Source: Neotamlana nanhaiensis
GTDB lineage: Bacteria > Bacteroidota > Bacteroidia > Flavobacteriales > Flavobacteriaceae
Length of the DNA stretch: 64,000 bases
Direction of reading: 5' to 3'
NCBI RefSeq assembly: GCF_000943555.1
Contig: NZ_JTDV01000003.1
Coordinates: 310,001 to 374,000 of the forward strand
Below, in pieces: positions 16,788 through 25,881 of this stretch. Position 1 is the stretch's first letter. The number at the start of each line of letters is the position of its first letter. Both the position numbers and the translations under genes were made by a program. The notes under the pieces were generated by a model. It was given only the letters and a program-made list of their open reading frames with translations, was not told the DNA's origin and did not search any database.

Positions 16788-18038
16788 ATGTTATCAGAAA
16801 TAATTACTATTGGCGATGAGTTATTAATTGGGCAAGTTATTGATACCAATTCGGCTTTTATTGCCAAACAACTAAATAAAATTGGAATATCGGTTTATCA
16901 AATTACCTCGGTACAAGACGATAAAGCACATATTTTACAAGCTTTACAAGATGCCGAAAGCCGTGTAGATGTTATTATTTTAACGGGCGGTTTAGGGCCA
17001 ACAAAAGACGATATTACCAAAAAAACTATTGCTGAATATTTTAACGATACACTAGTTCGTGATGATTCGGTTCTTGAAAATATTGAGAGTATTTGGAAAA
17101 AATATGCTCGACAAACCCTACTGCAAGTAAATAAAGACCAAGCTTTGGTCCCATCAAAGTCTAAAGTACTTATGAATACTTTAGGAACAGCTCCAGGTAT
17201 GTGGATGGAAAAAGGTGAAAAAACCTTTATTTCGCTTCCGGGTGTGCCTTTCGAGATGAAGGCTTTAATTACAAATGCTGTAATTCCTGAATTAAAGGAA
17301 AAATATAAATGTCCGTTTATACTTCATAAAACCTTACTTGTTTATGGCTTAGGCGAAAGTACTTTAGCAGCTCGAATTGAAACTTGGGAAGACGCTTTAC
17401 CTAAACATATAAAATTGGCTTATTTACCAAGTTTAGGTAAAATGCGATTACGAATTTCGAGTAAAGGATTTGATAAAGTTAAGGTTGAAACCGAAGTGCA
17501 ACAGCAAATAGAACAAGTTCTTCCTTTAATAAAGGATGAGTTTTTTGGTTATGAAGATGAAGATGGTAATGAAGAAGCTGTTATTGGTAATCGACTAACT
17601 AAAATAGGTAAAACCTTGGCCATAGCCGAAAGCTGTACAGGTGGAAAACTAGCCGAATTATTTACTGCAAACGCTGGCGCATCAAAATATTTAAAAGGAG
17701 GCGTGGTAACCTATTCTACACAATCTAAAATAGATGTTTTAAGTGTAGAAGAAGATTTAATTAGAGCACATTCGGTGGTTAGTGCGCAAGTAGCAGAAGC
17801 TATGGCAGTAAATGTTAAAGCATTATACAAAGCTGATTTTGCCGTGGCAACTACAGGAAATGCGGGCCCAAGTAAAGGCGATTCGGTTGCCGAAGTAGGC
17901 ACCGTATTTATAGCAATAGCCAACGAAAATGGGGTGTTTTCGTATAAATTTAATTTTGGAAATCCTCGTGCAAGGGTAATAAGTAAGGCAGTAAATAAAG
18001 CTTTAGAATTGCTTCAAAAAGAAATTTTTAAAAATTGA
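16788..18038 (+). CDS. cinA: CinA family protein (competence/damage-inducible; NMN deamidase type)
   Basis: A 416-residue two-domain CinA. The N-terminal MoaB-like domain (about 1-170) has EIITIGDELLIGQVIDTNS and TGGLGPTKDDIT, and a middle segment follows. The C-terminal domain (about 255-416) has AIAESCTGGKLAELFT, GGVVTYSTQSK and ATTGNAGPS, the nicotinamide-mononucleotide deamidase fold of PncC. It probably takes part in pyridine-nucleotide recycling (NMN to NaMN, with ADP-ribose pyrophosphatase activity in the N domain of related CinA). The ATG directly follows the Hpt stop, implying coupling. Confidence 0.95.
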   Translation: MLSEIITIGDELLIGQVIDTNSAFIAKQLNKIGISVYQITSVQDDKAHILQALQDAESRVDVIILTGGLGPTKDDITKKTIAEYFNDTLVRDDSVLENIESIWKKYARQTLLQVNKDQALVPSKSKVLMNTLGTAPGMWMEKGEKTFISLPGVPFEMKALITNAVIPELKEKYKCPFILHKTLLVYGLGESTLAARIETWEDALPKHIKLAYLPSLGKMRLRISSKGFDKVKVETEVQQQIEQVLPLIKDEFFGYEDEDGNEEAVIGNRLTKIGKTLAIAESCTGGKLAELFTANAGASKYLKGGVVTYSTQSKIDVLSVEEDLIRAHSVVSAQVAEAMAVNVKALYKADFAVATTGNAGPSKGDSVAEVGTVFIAIANENGVFSYKFNFGNPRARVISKAVNKALELLQKEIFKN

Positions 18039-18049
18039 TATGGTTTTGG

Positions 18050-18079
18050 TTGCTAGCTATTAATTTATTTGTATATTTG
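18050..18079 (+). promoter_or_regulatory. Promoter of the ribosomal protein cluster
   Basis: TTG (18050-18052), 19-nt spacer, TATATTTG (18072-18079). This closely fits the Bacteroidota consensus and lies 41 nt before the rpmB start. Confidence 0.75.
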
Positions 18080-18119
18080 CACCTCGATTTTAAGCAACAA
18101 GAATTTAAAGTTATAGATA

Positions 18120-18356
18120 ATGTCAAGAGTTTGTGAACTTACAGGTAAGAAGGCAATGGTTGGGAACAATGTTTCTCACGCATTAAACAGAACTAAACGC
18201 AAATTTGGTGCGAATTTAGTTAAGAAACGTTTTTACATTCCAGAAGAAGATAAGTGGGTAACTTTAAAAGTATCAACTTCTGCTTTAAAAACCATTAATA
18301 AAATAGGTATATCTGCGGCAATTAAAGAAGCAAAATCTAAAGGATTTTTAAAGTAA
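18120..18356 (+). CDS. rpmB: 50S ribosomal protein L28 (bL28)
   Basis: A 78-residue protein with SRVCELTGKKAMVGNNVSH, then NRTKRKFGANLVKKRFYIP and a basic C-terminus. This is the usual bL28 order. It is a structural component of the 50S subunit and first in a cluster with rpmG and a DUF4295 gene. It lacks the extra Cys pairs of zinc-binding L28 versions except Cys5. Confidence 0.97.
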   Translation: MSRVCELTGKKAMVGNNVSHALNRTKRKFGANLVKKRFYIPEEDKWVTLKVSTSALKTINKIGISAAIKEAKSKGFLK

Positions 18357-18380
18357 TAGCTGCGCTAAAAAATATATAAA

Positions 18381-18563
18381 ATGGCAAAGAAAGGAAACAG
18401 AATACAGGTTATTTTAGAATGTACAGAGCACAAAGCAACTGGACAACCAGGAACATCTCGTTACATTACAACTAAAAATAAAAAGAATACGCCAGATAGA
18501 ATGGAGATTAAAAAATTTAATCCTATTCTTAAGCGTATGACTATTCATAAAGAGATAAAATAA
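18381..18563 (+). CDS. rpmG: 50S ribosomal protein L33 (bL33)
   Basis: A 60-residue protein: [18 protein letters not shown], then [19 protein letters not shown] and [16 protein letters not shown]. It is the bL33 family with only one Cys, so a zinc-free form. It is a 50S subunit component near the E site. It sits 24 nt after rpmB and 6 nt before the DUF4295 gene. Confidence 0.97.
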   Translation: MAKKGNRIQVILECTEHKATGQPGTSRYITTKNKKNTPDRMEIKKFNPILKRMTIHKEIK

Positions 18564-18569
18564 TTAGTT

Positions 18570-18722
18570 ATGGCAAAGAAAGCAGTAGCATCATTACAAA
18601 CAGGATCAAAAAGATTAACAAAAGCCATAAAAATGGTTAAATCTCCTAAAACTGGAGCTTACGTTTTTGTTGAATCTATTATGGCACCAGATTTAGTAAA
18701 CGACTATTTCAAAAAAAATTAA
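18570..18722 (+). CDS. DUF4295 small basic ribosome-associated protein
   Basis: A 50-residue reading frame, MAKKAVASLQTGSKRLTKAI, then a segment with MVKSPKTGAYVF and MAPDLVNDYFKKN. It matches DUF4295, a Bacteroidota-restricted family that regularly follows rpmB-rpmG. To my knowledge this family was seen in a Flavobacterium ribosome structure and called bL38; the name is from memory and the identity here rests on sequence and context. It is highly basic, like its neighbours, and ends the cluster before a strong terminator. Confidence 0.92.
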   Translation: MAKKAVASLQTGSKRLTKAIKMVKSPKTGAYVFVESIMAPDLVNDYFKKN

Positions 18723-18744
18723 TAAACCTATAATTAGGTTTAGA

Positions 18745-18779
18745 AAAGCAGCTTTCTAGCTAAGAAAGCTGCTTTTTTT
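18745..18779 (+). terminator. Rho-independent terminator of the ribosomal cluster
   Basis: AAAGCAGCTTTCT pairs with AGAAAGCTGCTTT over 13 bp with a 5-nt loop and is followed by T7. Confidence 0.9.
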
Positions 18780-18880
18780 GTTTTATATTTATATGACATT
18801 TTTGCATATTATTAAAATAGGCAAGAATTTTGGTTGGTTTAATACAGTATTGAATCAAGATTTATTAGAAATAATTACGA

Positions 18881-19834
18881 ATGAGTTTTTTTAAAAAAAT
18901 ATTTTCATCAGAGAAAAAGGAAACTTTAGATAAAGGTTTAGAGAAGACTAAAACTAGTTTTTTTGGTAAGCTTAGTAAAGCGGTTGCAGGAAAATCGAAA
19001 GTAGATGATGAAGTTTTAGATAATTTAGAAGAAGTTTTGGTAACAAGCGATGTTGGTGTTGAAACGACTTTAAAAGTTATCGATCGTATTGAAGCGCGCG
19101 TATCGAAAGATAAATATTTGGGGACCGCCGAACTTAATCAAATTTTACGCGATGAAATTGCTGGATTATTAAGTGAAACCAATATTGGTGAAGCCACCGA
19201 ATTTACTATTCCTAGCGAGAAAAAACCTTATGTTATCATGGTTGTAGGCGTTAATGGAGTTGGAAAAACAACGACTATTGGTAAATTAGCTTATCAATTT
19301 AAAAAACAAGGTTTAAAGGTGGTTTTAGGTGCAGCCGATACGTTTAGAGCAGCAGCGATTGATCAGCTTCAGGTTTGGGCAGATCGAGTAGATGTACCTA
19401 TTGTTAAGCAAAATATGGGAAGCGATCCGGCTTCGGTAGCTTTCGATACCTTGCAAAGTGCTGTTAACCAAAACGCCGATGTTGTTATTATTGATACAGC
19501 AGGACGTTTACATAATAAAGTAAATTTAATGAACGAGCTAACCAAAGTAAAACGTGTTATGCAAAAAGTAGTACCAGATACTCCTAACGACGTTTTATTG
19601 GTTTTGGATGGTTCTACCGGTCAAAATGCTTTCGAGCAGGCTAAACAGTTTACTGCGGCTACAGAAGTGACGTCTTTAGCAGTTACTAAACTAGATGGAA
19701 CAGCGAAAGGTGGTGTGGTCATAGGAATTTCTGATCAGTTTAAAATTCCTGTAAAATATATTGGTGTTGGTGAAGGGATTGAGGATTTACAAGTGTTTAA
19801 TAAGCATGAATTTGTAGATTCTTTTTTTAAGTAA
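18881..19834 (+). CDS. ftsY: Signal recognition particle receptor FtsY
   Basis: A 317-residue SRP GTPase with a short N-terminal region rather than the long acidic A domain. The NG domain shows G1 GVNGVGKTTTIGKLA (about 124-138), G2 LGAADTFRAAAIDQL, G3 DTAGRLHNKVNLM, G4 TKLDGTAKGG and the closing GVGEGIEDLQVF. It docks the SRP-ribosome complex at the inner membrane for co-translational insertion. It follows the ribosomal-protein cluster but is separated by a terminator, so it has its own transcript. Confidence 0.97.
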   Translation: MSFFKKIFSSEKKETLDKGLEKTKTSFFGKLSKAVAGKSKVDDEVLDNLEEVLVTSDVGVETTLKVIDRIEARVSKDKYLGTAELNQILRDEIAGLLSETNIGEATEFTIPSEKKPYVIMVVGVNGVGKTTTIGKLAYQFKKQGLKVVLGAADTFRAAAIDQLQVWADRVDVPIVKQNMGSDPASVAFDTLQSAVNQNADVVIIDTAGRLHNKVNLMNELTKVKRVMQKVVPDTPNDVLLVLDGSTGQNAFEQAKQFTAATEVTSLAVTKLDGTAKGGVVIGISDQFKIPVKYIGVGEGIEDLQVFNKHEFVDSFFK

Positions 19835-19868
19835 GATATTTAATAGGATAAGAATTTCTTAGTTTTTT

Positions 19869-19887
19869 AATCCGTAGCGGATTTTGT
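19869..19887 (+). terminator. ftsY: Short weak terminator-like hairpin after ftsY
   Basis: AATCCG and CGGATT form a 6-bp stem with a 3-nt loop followed by a short T-rich run, 35 nt beyond the ftsY stop. Confidence 0.4.
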
Positions 19888-19953
19888 TAACAAATTAGGC
19901 TATTGCTTTTTTAACTATTATTATTTATTTTGAGGCATAATCTATGTTGATTA

Positions 19954-20382
19954 ATGGCCTATAATATTTACCACAATTTTCAAATTAATGCTTCGATGCA
20001 GGCTGTATTTAATGCAGTTACACAACCTGAGCACCTTAATAATTGGTGGTCTTTAACATCTTCGGGAACACCTGCTTTAAACCAAATTTACAATCTTAAT
20101 TTTACCAATTCTTATAATTGGTTTGGTAAGGTTTGTAAGGTTGAAACAAACAAATCTTTTTATTTAAAGATGACAGAATCTGATGCTGATTGGAACCCAA
20201 CAACCTTTGGATTCGATCTTTTTTCTACTAAATTAGGAACCGAAGTTCACTTTTCTCATGTTAATTGGCCAGAAGAAAATAACCATTTTAAACATTCATC
20301 CTTTTGTTGGGCATTATTGCTTAACGGATTAAAAAACTATTTAGAAAAAGGTATAATAATTCCTTTTGAAGAACGTGCATAA
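19954..20382 (+). CDS. SRPBCC (START-like/AHSA1-type) domain protein
   Basis: A 142-residue single-domain protein starting YHNFQINASMQAVFNAVTQP followed by LNNWWS, the strand-helix-helix entry of the SRPBCC ligand-binding fold, and ending with FCWALLLNGLKNYLEKG, the long C-terminal helix. The family binds hydrophobic ligands or modulates partner proteins; no ligand can be named. It is 3 nt upstream of the DUF4442 gene, so the two are likely co-transcribed. Confidence 0.82.
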   Translation: MAYNIYHNFQINASMQAVFNAVTQPEHLNNWWSLTSSGTPALNQIYNLNFTNSYNWFGKVCKVETNKSFYLKMTESDADWNPTTFGFDLFSTKLGTEVHFSHVNWPEENNHFKHSSFCWALLLNGLKNYLEKGIIIPFEERA

Positions 20383-20385
20383 ACT

Positions 20386-20844
20386 ATGAAACTAACACCA
20401 AAAAAACTAAATACATTCACTATGTTTAAGCTTCCATCGGCTTATTTATGTGGTGTAAGAACTAAATTTATTAATCCCGAAAAATGTGTTGTAACGGTAA
20501 AACATCGTTGGATTAATCAAAACCCTTTCAAATCGATGTTTTGGGCGGTGCAAGGTATGGCAGCTGAATTTTCAACAGGAGCTTTAATGATTTCTAAAAT
20601 TCAGGCTTCAGGAAAAAAAATATCGATGCTAGTTACATCCAATAATGCCAATTTTACTAAAAAAGCTACAGGTAAAATTACGTTTACTTGTAATGATGGT
20701 GCTTTAATTGATGAAGCACTAAACAAAGCAATTGAAACAGGAGAAGGACAAACCCTGTGGATGAAATCGGTTGGGGTAAATGAAGCGGGGGGTGTGGTTT
20801 CAACTTTTAATTTTGAGTGGAGTGTAAAAGTAAAGACCAAGTGA
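20386..20844 (+). CDS. DUF4442 (hotdog-fold thioesterase-like) protein
   Basis: A 152-residue protein resembling DUF4442: FKLPSAYLCGVRTKFINPEK, then HRWINQNPFKSMFWAVQGMA (helix with conserved Asn/Trp), and the C-terminal strands TGKITFTCND and FNFEWSVKVK. The fold belongs to the hotdog superfamily of acyl-CoA thioesterases, but no catalytic acid is certain. It lies 3 nt after the SRPBCC gene, so they form a pair of probable lipid- or acyl-handling proteins. Confidence 0.72.
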   Translation: MKLTPKKLNTFTMFKLPSAYLCGVRTKFINPEKCVVTVKHRWINQNPFKSMFWAVQGMAAEFSTGALMISKIQASGKKISMLVTSNNANFTKKATGKITFTCNDGALIDEALNKAIETGEGQTLWMKSVGVNEAGGVVSTFNFEWSVKVKTK

Positions 20845-20919
20845 TTTTTATCGCTTTATAGCTGTAACAAATCCATAAATTTAGCTACAAATAGTTAAAA
20901 TCGAAAAACGAAAATAAAA

Positions 20920-21720
20920 ATGACAGCACACGAAATTGATTATAGAATCTACGGCGAAGAAATGCAATACGTAGAAATTGAACTCGATCCGCAAGAAGGT
21001 GTAATTGCCGAGGCAGGTAGCTTTATGATGATGGATGATGGTATTAAAATGGAAACCATTTTTGGTGATGGCTCGCAGAAAGACACCGGCTTTTTAGGAA
21101 AAATTTTAGGTGCTGGTAAGCGCATTTTAACAGGTGAGAGTTTGTTTATGACAGCTTTTTATAACACTCTAGTTGGAAAACGAAATGTGTCTTTTGCCTC
21201 GCCATATCCTGGAAAAATTATTCCTATTGATTTAACGCAGTTTGGAGGAAAGTTTATTTGTCAAAAAGACGCTTTTTTATGTGCCGCTAAAGGCGTTAGT
21301 GTTGGTATAGAGTTTTCTAAAAAATTGGGACGCGGATTGTTTGGGGGAGAAGGTTTTATCATGCAAAAGCTAGAGGGCGATGGTATGGCATTTGTTCATG
21401 CAGGAGGTACTATGGCTAAAAAAGAATTGCTAGCAGGTGAAACTCTAAGAGTTGATACAGGTTGTATTGTTGGTTTCGATCAAACCGTAAACTACGATAT
21501 AGAGTTTATTGGTGGTATTAAAAACACGGTGTTTGGAGGGGAAGGTTTGTTTTTTGCGAAACTTGAAGGCCCAGGAACTGTTTTTGTGCAATCTTTACCA
21601 TTTAGTCGTTTGGCTGGTCGAGTTTTAGCATCGGCACCTCAAACTGGAGGGAAAAGTAAAGGAGAAGGTAGTATTTTAGGTGGTTTAGGCGATTTACTGG
21701 ATGGTGATAATAGGTTTTAA
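20920..21720 (+). CDS. TIGR00266/AIM24-family protein
   Basis: A 266-residue protein of the AIM24/YddE-like double beta-helix fold: [54 protein letters not shown], the repeat [20 protein letters not shown], and [22 protein letters not shown] Gly-rich low-complexity tail ends the protein. The function is unknown in bacteria; the eukaryotic relative Aim24 acts at mitochondrial membranes. It ends just before a shared convergent terminator. Confidence 0.88.
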   Translation: MTAHEIDYRIYGEEMQYVEIELDPQEGVIAEAGSFMMMDDGIKMETIFGDGSQKDTGFLGKILGAGKRILTGESLFMTAFYNTLVGKRNVSFASPYPGKIIPIDLTQFGGKFICQKDAFLCAAKGVSVGIEFSKKLGRGLFGGEGFIMQKLEGDGMAFVHAGGTMAKKELLAGETLRVDTGCIVGFDQTVNYDIEFIGGIKNTVFGGEGLFFAKLEGPGTVFVQSLPFSRLAGRVLASAPQTGGKSKGEGSILGGLGDLLDGDNRF

Positions 21721-21759
21721 TTATAATCCTATTTTGCCTTGATCATTAAATTAATATTT

Positions 21760-21804
21760 AAAACCATCTGTTTGAAACTAAAATTTTCAAACAGATGGTT
21801 TTTT
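21760..21804. terminator. Bidirectional terminator between convergent genes
   Basis: AAAACCATCTGTTTGAAA pairs with TTTCAAACAGATGGTTTT over about 18 bp with a short loop. It lies between the AIM24-family gene (plus) and the T9SS substrate gene (minus), whose stop begins 2 nt away. Confidence 0.9.
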
Positions 21805-21806
21805 AT

Positions 21807-24803
21807 TTAAGGCTTTATAAACTTTATAGTCGCCGTTTCAGGTTTGTTTTTAAACGTTACTTTTAAAATAAAAGCACCACTTTCAAAGTTTGATAGCCCA
21901 ATCGTTTTATTTTCCGGATTATTAATACTCAGTACATTTTGACCAATAATATTATAAATCTGAAAGTTTTTGATTTCACTTATAGGCTCGTTAATGTGTA
22001 ATTGTAAAGTTTCAGTAGTTTTGTTATAACTAACATAGGCTTGAGCGTTATCAAATTCTTGGTAACCCAAGGTGCTATCTTCTTTAAAAACAATGGCATA
22101 TTGATTTTGATCGTCACCCGAATTTAAATAAATTTCAGCTGTATTATCATTTAATTTTTGATACGTTTTATTAATATCATCTAACAAAAAAACGTTTAAA
22201 TCTTCGGGCATATTTTCAAACTTACTTAACTTTAATTTATATAATCCCGCAGTTGTAATATTTAATCCCAATGCTAATTTATCATCTCGATTTAACTCAG
22301 GTAAACTTTGAACAAGTAATTTTTCGTTATTATCGGTATTCCAGTAAACTATATCATTAAAATCATCATAAATTTTTGCGTCGTATCCTTTATCGTAATT
22401 ATATGTTGTGTTTTTATCATAGCCTAAACCAATTGTTTTTTCATATTTAGTTGGTGTTTCAAAAGCAAACCATAGTTTTAATCGGTTGTCGATTTCTGAT
22501 TTTTTGTTTGCTGATCTATAAAAAACAGTTTCATTTAACGATTCTCTAGCAAATTCACGTTGGGCATTATTAAAGCCAAAATTTCCACCTAATAGACTTC
22601 TCACAAAAAAGCCTTGCCCAACAGGAATATATCGTGTAGGAGCTGGTTTACTTGCTGTTCCCGTGCCACTAGTAAGTCCAGATAAATCTGCAACAGCAGG
22701 TAGAGATAGTAATAAAGTTAATGTAGCATAACCTCCTTGATAGTTATTTAAAAAATGACTACTGTTTGTTGGGAACGATTCCCAAAAATATAGTGGTCCG
22801 TCTAAAACTAAAATATTGTCTAATATAAACGTATATGCATCAATTGCTGACGGATATGGGTTGGCTAACAAAAATTCAGAATTAGCAGGTATGCTAAAGG
22901 TGTAATCGCCGCTATTTGGCGTTCCTCTAAAAACATATTCTTGATCTGAAGTGCCAGCACCAGAACCTTTCATTGTAAAACCTGTACCAGGCAATATGTT
23001 TGTTGTTGTTGCTAGTTTTTTCCAGCCAAAATAATTACCAGAAGTATTATTAAAACAAAATAGCCATTTACTACTTAAAGTAATTGGTACAGTCGCTGAA
23101 TTTGGGTTATTACCAGCAGTAAACGTTATTGTGCCATTGGCATCTTCAAGATTACCAATTTGCCATGAGCCACTTTGGTTTACTGGTGAACCCCAATAAT
23201 TATAATTATATTGGTTTGCTGTACCTTGTTGCCTAATTATTAAGTTACCATCGCCAGAATTACTACTTAAACCAGTATGATTTTGTATAAGTTGTGCTTC
23301 CCCTAATAAATTTAAATTGCCGTTGGTATTAATGATTACCTCGCTTTCGGCTTCAATTAAAATACCATCACTAACCTGTAATTCGGCATTATTTTCAACT
23401 TCAATTTCTCGAACATGTGCATTGGCTGTAAGAGTAGCTATACCACCAGCTTTAACCGTTAGTTTTAAGCAGGAATCGGTTGCATCTGGATCGTTTATAG
23501 GACCAGAACCATTAAAGTATGTTGTGCCGTCCCATACAATTTGATCGGTGTAACGAATGGTGAAATAGCGATTTGCTCGCATTCTTATATTTGTTGCCGA
23601 AGCAGTATTACCAGATATGGTTAAAGGGTAAACGTCATCTGGCGAAGAAAAATCACTATTATTGTCAATAACTAATTCTAGTGAAACACAGGCTTGTTTT
23701 CTTGATAAATCAAAATTACTTATATCGATAGCAATATCCACTCGCCCAGGATTACCTCGTCTGGAAGTGCGCCATCTAGAATTTAATTGTTCGGTATAAT
23801 TAACTGTATTTGTGCTAAAATTATAGGTTGGGTTAGCGGTTTCTTCTCCCCAAAACAAAAACTCGTTGTCATCAAGATTTCTTGGATTACTAATTCTAAC
23901 AATGCCGGTACCTTGAGAATCTGTATGATTACTACCATCGGTTGCTTGCCCAATACCTGCTACATGGTGATCGAAATTGCCGTTACCAGGGTTATCTTTG
24001 TTATAAAAATCGGTACTGGTTAAAGATTTATTAAATTTCGCAGCCAGATAATTATTTATAATTATACGTTGTGCCATGTTAACCTTTTCTTTAAAAATAA
24101 TGACTTCAGAGATATCTCCCATAAATCCATTCGATCCAGTTGTATAGCCACCAAGGTTAAATCGTTGCGAACTAAACGAGGTGTAATTCGTGGTGTTAGC
24201 ACGATCTTGCAATAGTGTTAAATCTTGGTATAATTGTTTCCCTGTGGCAGGATTAGCAACATAAGACCATATGGAATAATCGGTAAAATTTAGTCCGCTA
24301 ACTTCTAGTCTTGCATCAGGACTACAGCAAGTTCCTATATCGAAATAAACAGCATTACTCCAAGGAATATGAGTTGTAAATCTTGTGCTTCCTACTAATG
24401 GATCTGTAGTATAAACACATGATGTTTGCCAAGTATTATCGGCTCTAGTTACCAGAAATGAAGATGCTTGGTTTGTTATAAAATTTGCACTTGTAAGGGT
24501 TAGCCCTGTATATAATTTATTAGTTCCATTAAAACTAATCTCGTTATAACCATTATTAGCGCCAGCTTCTAATGTTGGTCGTTCCGTAGTTGTACTTGTT
24601 AGGTCAAAAGCAGCAACTCCGGCAGAATTCTCCCAACTATCAATACTCGTTCCAGAAACCGATAATCCACTATCTGGTCTATACCACATAATAAGATTAG
24701 AAGTGCCATCGTTTGTACCAACACCACCTGGTCCAGTTTGAGAAAACACAATAAAGGGTAGTAAAAACCATGAGCTTTTAGAGAGAAATGTTATAAGTTT
24801 CAT
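21807..24803 (-). CDS. Large secreted protein with T9SS type A sorting domain
   Basis: A 998-residue protein. A signal peptide (FLLPFIVFSQTGPGG, cleavage near 22) is followed by a LamG/concanavalin-like region (about 30-255: LIMWYRPDSGLSV, DISEVIIFKEKVNMAQR, IINNYLAAKFNKSL), then the DUF8202-like block (HHVAGIGQATDGSNHTDSQG, FLFWGEE). Later come Ig-like or beta-helical repeats (HVREIEVENNAELQVSDG), and the end (about 920-998: NFQIYNIIGQNVLSINNPEN, then SNFESGAFILKVTF) is the type A C-terminal sorting signal. It would cross the outer membrane through T9SS and be anchored or released. It is probably an adhesin-like or carbohydrate-binding surface protein; no enzyme motif was seen. Confidence 0.88.
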   Translation of the reverse strand: MKLITFLSKSSWFLLPFIVFSQTGPGGVGTNDGTSNLIMWYRPDSGLSVSGTSIDSWENSAGVAAFDLTSTTTERPTLEAGANNGYNEISFNGTNKLYTGLTLTSANFITNQASSFLVTRADNTWQTSCVYTTDPLVGSTRFTTHIPWSNAVYFDIGTCCSPDARLEVSGLNFTDYSIWSYVANPATGKQLYQDLTLLQDRANTTNYTSFSSQRFNLGGYTTGSNGFMGDISEVIIFKEKVNMAQRIIINNYLAAKFNKSLTSTDFYNKDNPGNGNFDHHVAGIGQATDGSNHTDSQGTGIVRISNPRNLDDNEFLFWGEETANPTYNFSTNTVNYTEQLNSRWRTSRRGNPGRVDIAIDISNFDLSRKQACVSLELVIDNNSDFSSPDDVYPLTISGNTASATNIRMRANRYFTIRYTDQIVWDGTTYFNGSGPINDPDATDSCLKLTVKAGGIATLTANAHVREIEVENNAELQVSDGILIEAESEVIINTNGNLNLLGEAQLIQNHTGLSSNSGDGNLIIRQQGTANQYNYNYWGSPVNQSGSWQIGNLEDANGTITFTAGNNPNSATVPITLSSKWLFCFNNTSGNYFGWKKLATTTNILPGTGFTMKGSGAGTSDQEYVFRGTPNSGDYTFSIPANSEFLLANPYPSAIDAYTFILDNILVLDGPLYFWESFPTNSSHFLNNYQGGYATLTLLLSLPAVADLSGLTSGTGTASKPAPTRYIPVGQGFFVRSLLGGNFGFNNAQREFARESLNETVFYRSANKKSEIDNRLKLWFAFETPTKYEKTIGLGYDKNTTYNYDKGYDAKIYDDFNDIVYWNTDNNEKLLVQSLPELNRDDKLALGLNITTAGLYKLKLSKFENMPEDLNVFLLDDINKTYQKLNDNTAEIYLNSGDDQNQYAIVFKEDSTLGYQEFDNAQAYVSYNKTTETLQLHINEPISEIKNFQIYNIIGQNVLSINNPENKTIGLSNFESGAFILKVTFKNKPETATIKFIKP

Positions 24804-25080
24804 AATTTTTGTAGGGGAAATTGTTAATAATTAGTTCTTAGTTGTTTTAGTTAGACACTTATTGCTATTAAGAGGTCACATATTACGATAAAATCTATTA
24901 ATTTTCCAAAAAAAATGTTAAAAATTATGAATTCGGTCTTAAAATTACGTTAAAGTTATTGAAATGTTAATTGTGAATTTATTTAATAGAATTTACATAA
25001 ATTTTTATAAATTAGTGAACATAATTTAAACCAAACTACTATAAAACAAATCTACTTTTAAACCAAAAAACCTAAAAAAA

Positions 25081-25278
25081 ATGCCGAGAGCAATGCTTGA
25101 GTACACTAAGGTTGTACTTAACAAAGTGAGTTTTGACGCCACTTTATTTTGCAGGGAAGTACAAAAGGCTGCACAACGTTTGTTGCCTTACGAATTAGAA
25201 GAGCTTAGAATATTTATTAACAAGCTTGTTCAACAAAACCCTGAACTAAATCAATGTCTAATTTATTTAAACCCATAG
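25081..25278 (+). CDS. Small conserved protein of unknown function
   Basis: A 65-residue protein: MPRAMLEYTKVVLNKVSFDA, then TLFCREVQKAAQRLLPYELE and a C-terminal helix ending NPELNQCLIYLNP. The sequence is strongly helical and amphipathic. I recall near-identical short proteins as common unannotated genes in Flavobacteriaceae, but no function. It has its own terminator and lies upstream of the metal-related operon, though it is probably independent of it. Confidence 0.75.
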   Translation: MPRAMLEYTKVVLNKVSFDATLFCREVQKAAQRLLPYELEELRIFINKLVQQNPELNQCLIYLNP

Positions 25279-25282
25279 TAAG

Positions 25283-25312
25283 AGCGACCTATTTTGGTCG
25301 CTTTTATTTTTT
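25283..25312 (+). terminator. Rho-independent terminator
   Basis: AGCGACC and GGTCGCT form a 7-bp GC-rich stem with a 6-nt loop followed by a long T-tract, a few nt after the small-protein stop. Confidence 0.85.
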
Positions 25313-25363
25313 TGGAAAATTGCCTAATGCTTTGTTTAATTTTTACGGTAAACTTCGCTAAAT

Positions 25364-25762
25364 TTGCAGCCTTATTATTGGCTATTGAAAAACATTGTAC
25401 TAATAACACTATTGTTAGCCTTTATGGCTAAACCTATATATAACTTGAGTTATTTGATGTATTATCAAGTAAATATCGATTATATTATAGAAAATTATTG
25501 TGTTAATAAAGATAAGGTTGAAATGGCTTGTAATGGTAAATGTCATCTAGCAAAGCAGTTACAAAAAAATGACACGAAAGACGAGAAAAACAATGGTGTT
25601 AAGTTGTTTTCTGAATTATTTTCGGTAGTGTTTTATCAAAACCAGTCGTCTTTTAATCTTTTATCTGTGGTTTTGTTTAAGGCTAAAAAAAATCAATCTT
25701 TTTATGTGCGAAATTACGGTTACGCGTATAATTCTTCTCTTTTAAAACCACCCATTGTATAA
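25364..25762 (+). CDS. Small membrane-anchored protein with CNGKC motif
   Basis: Up to 132 residues. There is a single N-terminal hydrophobic segment (NIVLITLLLAFMAKPI), then IENYCVNKDKVEMACNGKCHLAKQL with three Cys residues, a short Lys/Asp linker and a second half with hydrophobic strands (FSELFSVVFY, LLSVVLF). I do not recognise a named family, but proteins of this shape precede metal-uptake genes in Bacteroidota. The TTG at 25364 overlaps a candidate -7 element (TAAATTTG, 25359-25366), so translation probably starts later, e.g. TTG at 25385 (MKNIVLITLLL). It heads a likely operon with MbnP-like, MbnH-like and barrel genes, so a metal-binding or redox role is inferred. Confidence 0.65.
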   Translation: MQPYYWLLKNIVLITLLLAFMAKPIYNLSYLMYYQVNIDYIIENYCVNKDKVEMACNGKCHLAKQLQKNDTKDEKNNGVKLFSELFSVVFYQNQSSFNLLSVVLFKAKKNQSFYVRNYGYAYNSSLLKPPIV

Positions 25763-25881
25763 TTTTCATTTTTTTATTTGAAAGCTAATACACTTAGTTT
25801 TCGCAATTAATCTATTTTTTTATTAGGCTAATCCTTAAAAAATTAGAGAGGATTATTCTGTTTACATTCAAAATTTAACAA

